Below are positions 45,153 through 53,407 of a DNA stretch of 64,000 nucleotides, one piece after another. This stretch comes from Ariolimax columbianus. Taxonomy: Eukaryota > Mollusca > Gastropoda > Stylommatophora > Arionidae. Numbering within the stretch: position 1 is the first letter of the stretch; every line of letters starts with the position of its first letter. A program made the translations under genes and the position numbers. Location of the stretch: positions 80,678,666 through 80,742,665 of the forward strand of contig JAVGWX010000005.1 in NCBI GenBank assembly GCA_036924085.1, written 5' to 3'. The notes under the pieces are model-generated. The model had not been told where the DNA came from, did not search any database, and worked only from the letters and a program-made list of their open reading frames with translations.

Positions 45153-45785
45153 CCTTTAGCACACAGCATTATTTTTGCAAAAATTTGCGCAACTTTATAT
45201 CTCGCTATAGTAGTTGACTTTCAAAATTTGTAACTTTTCTGTTTGTGTGTCAATAAATATGATTTTCTTGTGTGTAGAGACATAATTGAATAAAGAACTT
45301 GTGGGTGTTATTGTTTTTGTTGTGTGTTTGTTAGTTTCTGAGATACAAAAAGATGAAGGTGTAAAATTTATTGAAAACCAAAACAAAATTTTGACTCGAT
45401 CGCTAGGCCTAGTCGCTCCGATAGAAATCCATGGAAACCACAACAACGTATCGATACTGTGTTTACAATATCGACAACTGTTAGTTTCCAATTCAAACGT
45501 AGTTCTTTCATCTAAGCAAACAAAATAAACAGATCTACTTCACTTTTCACAAAAAGTCAACTTGCTCCAATCAGCGTAATAATAAGAAAAATCGATCAAA
45601 ATCCATTTTTATTCTAACATACGATACTTTTACCGGCAAAAAAACGTGTGTAGATGGTCGTGACGTATTCAGCATTAAATAAATGGCTATGGGTAGGGTC
45701 GACATGCACAAAAAAAAAATGTTTGTCAATTTCTAATTTCTAGGTCGAGTCCGTCCAGAGGTAGTAGACGCTAGGGTGCTAAAGA
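45153..45785. mobile_element. piggyBac-like MITE with TTAA duplication and an empty paralogous site
   Basis: 633 bp between TTAA at 45149-45152 and TTAA at 45786-45789. Terminal inverted repeats: CCTTTAGCACACAGC at the left and TCTTTAGCACCCTAGC read inward from the right. No transposase. The paralogous position in block A (23054-23057) has a single TTAA (CTATTAATGCTGC), so insertion postdates the duplication. The ends differ from the autonomous piggyBac at 15474-18034. Confidence 0.85.
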
Positions 45786-46072
45786 TTAATACTGCTGGAT
45801 AACCTCATTTTTGTGATGTTTTTTTTAATTACCAATCCTGCTATACTTCTCAAGATGTGTGCTGTGGTGAGAAACAATGCACCCATCCTTATTTTACTCT
45901 CTTTTCAAGTGCAAAGGTTAAAAATAACTAGACAAGTTTTACAAGGCCAATATTTACTTTCATAGTTGGTTCTCCAGAAAATAGAAACCAGAGATGCGCA
46001 ACAGATGCAACCTGGTTTCTTGGGAACAAGTAGCATGGAGGATTTAACTATTTCATAGTTTACATATGTCAC

Positions 46073-46196
46073 CTTCTTTAATCCCAGAAATTAAAGGTTG
46101 TACCACTATCCCTCTTCCAAGTATGTTTGTACCCATGTCTCCAACTACTTGAGTCTGTGTCCTGAACTCTTCTGTACAACTGTGATCATGCTCATC
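46073..46196 (-). CDS. Zinc-finger gene B, internal coding exon 2
   Basis: 124 bases: 41 codons plus one base. Acceptor TTTCTTTTTCAG, donor GAAG/GTGAC. It encodes DEHDHSCTEEF..QVVGDMGTN..GRGIVVQPLISGIKE. One codon longer than in gene A, with the reading frame and both junction phases kept. Confidence 0.75.
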
Positions 46197-46509
46197 CTGA
46201 AAAAGAAATGTATCAAATTCAATGTACTTATTTCATTACCTGTGCAATGATTTCAAAGTTTCTCACTAGTAGCATATGAAAAACATTCTCAATGGAACTA
46301 AAAAAAAAGACTTCTCACCGTAAGAATGCATATTCACTGCACAGATATAATCTGCTAATATCTAATGAGTGAGGCTGTTAATGGTGAGTAGATTTGCTTT
46401 TCTATTCATGTTAGAGTTTCCAGCTTAAAGGGGCACAAAATAGTTAATAAAAAGGAATCTTAGAATATAATGGAATCTTCTTCTTGGTATAAATACCACT
46501 GTAGTATCT

Positions 46510-46640
46510 CATTGAGGGGAGACTTCAGCATGGCTTTTATGTAAGGGTCTGCTTCCTCCTGCATTTTCTAAGGGTTTGCTCCCTCGGGGTAATGGTCGAT
46601 GCTGTGAGGAGGATCAAACTCAGCAATTTCGGCTTGTGAG
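46510..46640 (-). mobile_element. tRNA-derived SINE, family S, copy 7, partial
   Basis: Middle and 5' part of the SINE on the minus strand (GGGTCTGCTTCCTCCTGC, then AAGGGTTTGCTCCC), with a damaged B box (GTTTGATCC). Ends where LINE J3 begins. The A-box side is missing. Confidence 0.7.
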
Positions 46641-46644
46641 CATG

Positions 46645-48415
46645 TCATGGGTGGGGGTACTGTCACCCACACTTTTCCTGGTGTATATAAACAACATATA
46701 AATCACAGAGAATATACCAGAGTCCAGAGCTCCATGTTTGCAGATGATCTGGCTATGTGGACCTCTGAAAAAAATCTCACCGTAGCAAAAAATCGGATGC
46801 AGCAGGCCCTAACATCGTTGGAGGTCAAAATAAACAAGGAAAAAACAACATGTATGATATTCTCGCTTTCAAATAAACCCCAGAACACCAAAATAAGTCT
46901 TAGCGGCAAATACCTGCGGCCAAACGACAACCCAAACTATCTGGGAGTCACATTTGATCGGCGCATGACTTAAAGTCAGATCGAGAAAAACCGAATGAGA
47001 GCCAGACATAGAATGGCAATCATGAGGAAACTTGCTGGCACAAGCTGGGTAGCAGACGAAAGTATACTAAAGAAACTGTACACTGGAAGAGTGAGACCAG
47101 TTCTTGAGTATGGCATTGCGGCATGGACAACAGCAGCAAAGGCGAACTTTGATAAAATTAGCAAACTTCAAAACCAAGTCATGAGAGTTATAACAGGAGG
47201 CAATTGTCAACGCCAATTGTAGAACTTGAAAAGATTACAAATCTGCAATCCATGACCGACAGAACAGACTGCAGAGCCCAGCAGCAAGTAGAGAAACTCA
47301 GAAGACTGACAGACCATCCAACGCATCAGAGACTAAATAGATTTGGAAATGGGAAACTAAAGCAGAGAAACTTTGCAGAAATAGCAAAAGCAAAAATGAG
47401 CGAAGACCCTATGAACACTGTAACAATACCAAAGCCCATCCCTCCGGTACGCAAACCTACCTGGAAGCAGCATATCATTCCAGAGGTGGTAGAAAATATA
47501 CCAGGTATTGGAAACAAGAACAGCCAGACTGAAAAAGAAAGAAGAGACATAACCCTGAGGTACATAACAGAAAACTACCCAAGCATGGAATGGACCCATG
47601 CATACACTGACGGTTCTGTAACAAACACAACACAGAACGGAGGGGCAGGGGTATTCCTGAGCCTACCAAACGGTAGAAAAATAACACTGTCAGTGGCAAC
47701 CGGAAAATTCTCAAACAATTTCAGAGCGGAGGCAGAGGCACTGAGGGCTGTGGTAGAAGCAATGCTGACAGGCGAAAGCAATGAAAGCCAGATAGTCCTG
47801 TTTACAGATGCCCTGGCCGTAGTCACAGCACTAAAAAGCCAGAAAAATACTGAACTTAATGATTTAAGAGCAGTACTCTGTCAACTATGCCAGCAGTCCG
47901 CACCAAAAAGAGTAGTGGTACAGTGGGTTCCATCCCACTGTAACATCCAAGGCAACGAGGAGGCAGACAGACTGGCAAAAGAAGGTGCAAGACTACCACA
48001 ACCAGATTCTAGTGTGACCTACGAAGAGTCCAAAAGGCTTATTAGGGCCAGATACATGGCCAAATGGGAAACAGAACATACTGGCTACACAAAAAATGAT
48101 GCCTATTACCAGTTGAACAGAAGAAAGCAGGTCGTGGTCTTCAGACTCCGCACAGGCCACAACAGACTGAGGTACCACCTATTCAATAAAATGAAGATAG
48201 GTGGCACTGACAAATGCACTTGTAGTACCGGGAAAATGACCGCTGAACATCTGCTGCAAAACTGCCCGACATACGAGGACCAGAGAAAGCACATGTGGCC
48301 ATCACCAGTGGCAACACTAGAAAAGCTCTATGGCAGTGTCGACAGCCTCAGGATGACCGCTACTTTCTTCGAAAAAATAGAGGTTGATGTTTGACAGCGT
48401 ACGAAGAAGAAGAAA
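46645..48415 (+). pseudogene. I/Nimbus-type LINE family J, copy 3: reverse transcriptase end and RNase H
   Basis: Longest J copy. Palm: GGTV.., SSMFADDLAMW (catalytic pair near 46740), VKINKEKTTCMIF, NYLGVTFDRRMT then one TAA stop, continuing in the same frame to RPVLEYGIAAWTTAAK. A shift near 47205 moves to an uninterrupted 396-codon frame (47204-48394). RNase H at about residues 110-260 with YTDGS (Asp), NFRAEAEAL (Glu), LFTDALAVV (Asp), VPSHCNIQGNEEADRLA (His, Asp), then the C-terminal zinc-binding CTCSTGKMTAEHLLQNC. Ends TGACAGCGTACGAAGAAGAAGAA. In intron 1 of gene B, antisense to it. Only one stop and one shift in 1.75 kb, so it is young. Confidence 0.88.
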
Positions 48416-48519
48416 CCACTGATGGACTCATAGATCCAGCTTCAATAAGATAGAGTATGACATGATTGCTTCCTTTCACAGAGTCTCTATAAAACATTTT
48501 CTGAGATGATGAAAAAGGT

Positions 48520-49340
48520 TGCTTGAAGCTGTAACACAGGTGTCAAAGTCAATGGTATGAAAGTTAATGTCATCAAATTTGCTGATGACCAAGTCATAAT
48601 GGGAGGATCAGTGGCAACGTTGCAAATGCTGCATGACAAGATTAATAACACAGCCAGAGAGTTTGGAATGCAAACAAACAAACTGAAGACAAAAACTATG
48701 GTAATATCAAAGCTACATAGGAAAATACATTTTATCATCAATTGAAAAATAATCAAGCAAGTACAGATATTTACATATTTAGGGCAAACCATAACAGAGA
48801 CAGAAATTAAGGCATGGATTGCAATGGCTAAAAAAACAACTTCAGAGAAAAACAAAAACTGCTAACCTCAAAGAATATTAGGATAGAACTGAGAAAAAGA
48901 ATAATCACCAATCATGTTTAGCCAATTGTACTGTATAGGGCTGAAACATGGACTCTGGCAAAGAAGGATGAAAAAAGCTTGCAAGGATTTGAAATGTGGT
49001 GCTACCGTAGAATGAAAAGAGTGAGTAGAACAGAAAGAAGATCCAATGACAATGTACTCGCTGATGTGGATGCACAAAGACAAATATTGCATATGATACC
49101 AAAATGTCATTTGAGTTGTCCGAATCACAATATGAGACATGAAAGTCTTCTACGAAAATACTAGAGGGCAAAATTCAGGGAAAGAGAGGAAGGGGTCAAC
49201 AAGACTCACCTTTACATCGCAGGTATGCAGAAATTAAAGTACAAACCGTTGAAATGAAGAGAGCTGCAAAAGATAGGATCAAATGGAGAGGTATACTCAG
49301 AAAACTGTACAACCAGTCTCAGGACTGATCAACCAGATCA
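48520..49340 (+). pseudogene. RTE-like LINE C-terminal half (family E)
   Basis: VIKFADDQVIMGGSVATLQML (catalytic pair), EFGMQTNKLKTKTMVISK, FTYLGQTITE, a damaged LLYGAETWTLAKK, FEMWCYRRMKRVS, NHNMRHESLLRKY, and a GRGQQDSP-like basic end with CNRSQD-like terminal text. Many shifts. In intron 1 of gene B and missing from gene A. Confidence 0.7.
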
Positions 49341-49406
49341 TGAGCTGCAAATTTCTGTCATTTAATAATGATTTGAATTTCTTTATTTTAAAAATGTAAT
49401 AAGTAC

Positions 49407-49457
49407 CTCAGAATCCAGTTCTTGTTTAACACATGTTATTTCTCCAATCTGCTTCAT
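49407..49457 (-). CDS. Zinc-finger gene B, first coding exon
   Basis: 51 bases from ATG at 49457 to donor GAG/GTACTTA encode the same 17 residues as in gene A (MKQIGEITCVKQELDSE). A frame continues upstream of the ATG in this copy (ESEYTSSRK..SDSGD) but is broken by 2 bases in gene A, so the ATG is preferred as start. The upstream AG of gene A is lost here (AAACTG). Confidence 0.7.
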
Positions 49458-49639
49458 ATCCCCAGAGTCACTGGGCACAGCTTTTCTGGAAGATGTGTAC
49501 TCAGATTCAGTTTTTAAAAATAAAAACATTATAATTTATTTATATTTGAAGGCATTAACATTTAAAATTTTTCATAGGATCATTTAGTATGTGTTGTTCT
49601 TCATTACTGTAACCTAGGAAGTCATTGGGACATCATGTC

Positions 49640-49880
49640 TCACTATATAATAAACCATAAGTCTCAACCTCTGCATGTCCATTGTCAGTGTTTGTATCTC
49701 TCTCTCTCAGCGGTTTTCTTGTCCATGTCTGAATATTATCTATCCAGGGAATCTTGGGTCTTCTTCTATTTCTTGTCCCTGGGACTGTTTTTTTATGTAT
49801 AATGTATGCAGGTAATCTTATCTTGACACATAAAGGTACTATTGGGTGCACCTGTTTTTGCAACTGTTAGTTCGTCTTAG
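49640..49880 (-). pseudogene. LINE C-terminal fragment, paralogue of 26570-26830
   Basis: Minus strand: YIIHKKTVPGTRNRRRPKI then PWIDNIQTWTRKPLRERD, the basic C-terminus of an RTE-like protein. Same position relative to the zinc-finger start exon in both blocks. Confidence 0.65.
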
Positions 49881-50209
49881 TTTTGATGAATTATATTTTG
49901 ACATTTGAGATATTTATTTTAAAAATGTGTGTCTTCCAACTTATCCCCTAAGGTGGAGTGTATCTATGGCTCTGACTAAAGACTATGAACTGACTTAAGC
50001 ACAATTTTTTTAATTTGATCCATATTCCAAAGGGTTACGACATTGCTGGCTCATGAATTTTAACATATGCAAGTTTGGTTTGAGAGCTGTGCCACTAACA
50101 ACTACTAGGCTACACTGCCAATATGATTCTTGGATGTTATATCAAGGATCTGTCTGAAACATAGTATTTCCATTGCTCAATTTTTTTGTATTATAATTTA
50201 GCATTCAAG

Positions 50210-50575
50210 GTGCAGGTTTGGCCACCAGGTCAGTTGGGGACAACCAAAGGCTTATGATGCAAACCTGAAGAAAACGCTTGCTGAAAACAAAAAGTGTTGG
50301 ACCAAAACAGCTTGCTGCTGCAAACCACAACAATGTGTATCTCATTCAAGGATATTTGAGGATCCGAACTATACAGAGAGACACCATTAGGTACACACGC
50401 AAAGACATGTCTATCCTATCATTGACACACTGACACATCTGCCACCCAAACCCTGCAAGGTCTATGCAACATAAAAGTAGTCCAAAAGACTGCTAGACGA
50501 AGGGGAATCCCACCTTAATACCCAACACAGATTCTATATAGGAGGATATGAAACCTAGAATGCAGTGTCTTTCTT
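50210..50575 (+). other. Possible LINE 5' leader fragment
   Basis: Begins where the duplicated block ends. Text such as GTTGGGGACAACCAAAGG and ACCTGAAGAAAACGCTTGCTG resembles 7650-7720. No coding frame of note. Confidence 0.35.
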
Positions 50576-50579
50576 TTCA

Positions 50580-50642
50580 AAACCATAGTGCAACGCACAC
50601 CGCCTTCGGGATTAGAGAAATAAGGAGAACGCCAAAAAAACA
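50580..50642 (+). mobile_element. Family-S SINE, 3' end only
   Basis: ACCATAGTGCAACGCACACCGC followed by GGGATTAGAGAAATAAGG and GAACGCC plus an A tail: the last 60 bases of the SINE. Confidence 0.75.
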
Positions 50643-50699
50643 TAAAAAATACTGCCTGCCAACACAAGACCTGGTCCTAGAAACCATGAACCAGTGTGA

Positions 50700-50940
50700 A
50701 GTTGAAAAATGGTGCTTTCATCTCTCCTTTTCAGGAGGTTGATGTTGTCTTTGGAATGTCCATATATTTGCAGATTTCTCTCCCAGTATTCCCCATCTAT
50801 TTAGCCAATTATCTTTGTTTGTGGCCTTCGGTAGTTTTTTGACCTTATGTCGGGTTGTTGTTGGTGTGTATTGTTGTTCTTGACTTGATCTCTTTTCAGC
50901 CAGGTTTATAAGCAGAGAACTACTGTATTCAACTATCAAC
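50700..50940 (-). pseudogene. RNase H-type LINE family M, copy 2 fragment
   Basis: Minus strand: INLAEKRSSQEQQYTPTT and a TNKDNWLNRWG..GEKSANIW piece, matching the region just after the RNase H motif of M1 (38950-39110). Frame broken. Confidence 0.6.
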
Positions 50941-50944
50941 TGAG

Positions 50945-51621
50945 CAATACTTGTTCCTAGTTTTAGTTTTGCTAGTGTTTTCTTATTGCATGATATGTAT
51001 CTATGTCCTAAAATCTACTGGATGAGTGACTTTGTTGTTACTTGTGTCACATAAATCATCTCTATATCCTGATATCTACTGTGATGGTCATTGTGGTGGC
51101 TTTGGTGTTACATGTGTCATGTGTGACTGTGAAATGTCTCTTATGTCCTGAAATGTACTAGGAAAGTGACTTTAGAGTCATGTCAGTGTCAATTGTTTCT
51201 TACTACATGTAATGAAATCTTCTAGGAAAGTGACTTTAGTGTCATGTCAGTTTCAATTGTCTCTTACTACATGTAATGAAATCTTCTAGGAAAGTGACTT
51301 TAGTGTCATGCCAGTGTCAATTGTTTCTTACTAAATGTAATGAAATCTTCTAGGAAAGTGACTTTAGTGTCATGTCAGTGTCAATTGTTTCTTACTGCAT
51401 GTAATGAAATCTTCTAGGTAGGTGGCTTTAGTGTCATGCCAGTGTCAATTGTTTCTTACTACATGTAATGAAATCTTCTAGGAAAGTGACTTTAGTGTCA
51501 TGTCAGTGTCAATTGTTTCTTACTACATGTAATGAAATCTTCTAGGAAGGTGACTTTAGTGTCATATCAGTGTCAATTGTTTCTTACTACATGTAATGAA
51601 ATCTTCTAGGAAGGTGACTCA
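50945..51621 (+). repeat. Tandem repeat family T, copy 2, with a 64-bp minisatellite
   Basis: Diverged units from 50945, then an exact 64-base period from 51158: the CTAGGAAAG mark recurs at 51158, 51222, 51286, 51350, 51414, 51478, 51542 and 51606, seven full units. Units differ by a few bases (GGTAGGTGG in one, GTTTCAATTGTC in another). Diverged relatives at 30990-31440 and after the LINE insertion at 53007-53070. Confidence 0.9.
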
Positions 51622-51631
51622 TGTCCTGTTA

Positions 51632-52996
51632 ATAATAATAATAGCTGTCCATCGTTGTTGATGAGGACCGCTGAGATCATCCTTGTCACAGATTTCCATG
51701 TTGAGTGTGGGTGCACACGTGGCTGAACAGGCCAATGCGAGCATGAAAACATCTGCTGCATAACGAGCACATTAGTTCTGTAGAAGATGTTCCCACTGTT
51801 CCTGATTTCTGGGTCTCGCATATGCTCTGGGCTTTCACAACACAGTGGTCTTCGCTGGTAGCCACACCTGCTTTGACTGCGCTTCTCCAGTCAGATCTAT
51901 TTTGCGCAAGACATTCCTAGGTGTTGACATCTAGCTGGCAACTTTTCAGTGAGTCCTTCAGACCGTGTTTAAATCGTTTCTTTTGGCCACCTCTCTCAGC
52001 TCGCCGTAGAGAAGCTTCTTTGGGAGCCGTTTGTGTGACATACGGGCGAGGTGTCTGACCCATCCTAGTCGTGCTTTTTTCTAGCAGATGCACTTCTTTT
52101 GTACTTGGCGAGCAGTAAAGATCATGTCCACTGTTCCTCTTCCGGCTCTGAATCCACATTGGCTTTCTGGGAGGTGGTGGCTTTGTTCAAGGTGTTTGTT
52201 GAACCTGTTTAGCAGTAGCAGGCTATGATCTTGCCTGCTACAGAGAGTAGCGATATTCCATGATGATTGTCGCATTCCTGCCGGTTGCCTTTTCTCTTAT
52301 TTAGGTGAATGATTGAGGCGTCTTTTAGATCCTACAGAATTACTTCTTCAGCCCACAAGTGGCAGAAGAGTTCAGTGATCCTTCTGGTGAGGGATGGGCC
52401 AGCTGTCATATACACCTCTGCTGGTATTGCATCCACTCCTGGAGCTTTTCCTATAGATAGTACACTGATTGCCCTGTCGACTTCCTCCTCAGTGATGACT
52501 TCATCCAGCTCAGTTCCATTTGCAGCATTCGCTGGATGGACTCCTCATTTATGGACGATGGGTAATTTAGTATTTTGCCGAAGTGGTCTGCCCATCTGTC
52601 TAAGATCTGAACCTTATCTGTTAGCAATGCCCCATCTGCATTGCAAACTGGAGTGTTACCAGACAGCTACTAGCCGTAGAGAGCTTTCAGTGACTCATAA
52701 AACCGTTTGGTGTCATGATGCTCGGCGAACATCTCAATTTCATCAGCTCTTTTTCTGAGCCAGGAGTCTTGCATCTCTCTAAGCATGGTCTGGACAGCTT
52801 TGTGAACAGTGGTCAAGATGGTGCCAGGCATGGCAGCAGTCAATTTCCGTCTAGATGAAACATTGTTTTGTTTGTGTTGTCTATGACACCTCTCAGACTA
52901 CTAACGTGATTCCTAGATATAAATGTGCCGCCCTGTTAATTAAGCATACTAATGTGAACAAAGTGATGCACCGAAACATATAACAGTGTATTTGTG
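51632..52996 (-). mobile_element. RTE-like LINE family R, internally deleted, inside tandem repeat T
   Basis: Ten-base flanks TGTCCTGTTA at 51622-51631 and 52997-53006 are the likely target duplication. The 3' end carries (ATT)n on the element strand. It codes for ADEIEMFAEHHDTKRFYESLKALYG, LDRWADHFGKIL, then fingers with LLPESQCGFRAGRGTVDMIFTARQ (shifted). From RQVQKKC it jumps near 52080 to the thumb (RLGWVRHLARMSHKRLPKKLLYGEL), so the catalytic palm is deleted. It ends in a cysteine-bearing C-terminus. Stops throughout. Confidence 0.75.
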
Positions 52997-53109
52997 TGTC
53001 CTGTTAGTCGTTTCCATATATATTCTTAAATATAGCAGGGGAGTGACTTTGGTGTTGTGTCCTGATAATCATCTCAATTATTAATTCATTGAGTCAACTT
53101 CTTGAGACT

Positions 53110-53407
53110 ATAGTCTGATCAGGCAAAACATACTGATCAGACAATGTAAGTCAAGGTCAGGTACAATATACTGACCAAGAACACCACCTCCCTTCCATGT
53201 AGTTCTTCCTCTCAGTGAGTCTGTTTAATAAGGTGGGTGATCGACGTCATCCCGTAGTAGTGAGCAACACGCAGATGAATCCAAGCATGGTACAACCGTC
53301 TAGAGGACACCAGTCTTACCTTCCTAAGCACGCTTGGGATAAGAGGACAACTATTACAATGGATCTCCTAACTCCCTTTTTCAATGCACACAAAAGAGAA
53401 ACCAAAC
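53110..53407 (-). repeat. Interspersed repeat family N, copy 3 (host of a hAT element)
   Basis: Matches 28560-28830 (ACTGACCAAGAACACCACC, CACGCAGATGAATCCAAGCATGG). The hAT element at 53408-56073 splits it and the remainder (GTGAGCATTCAACAACAATT) follows at 56082-56130. Confidence 0.6.

Noticed and set aside
46100..46210. Match of 23490-23640 and 46060-46210 as just another repeat
   Set aside because: Flanking canonical splice sites, conserved phase and location in both genes support a coding exon instead.
47204..48394. Host RNase H1 gene
   Set aside because: Upstream reverse transcriptase, GAA tail and four truncated relatives show it is a LINE.
51158..51621. CRISPR-like array
   Set aside because: The 64-base units are contiguous with no variable spacers, in a eukaryotic context with no cas genes.
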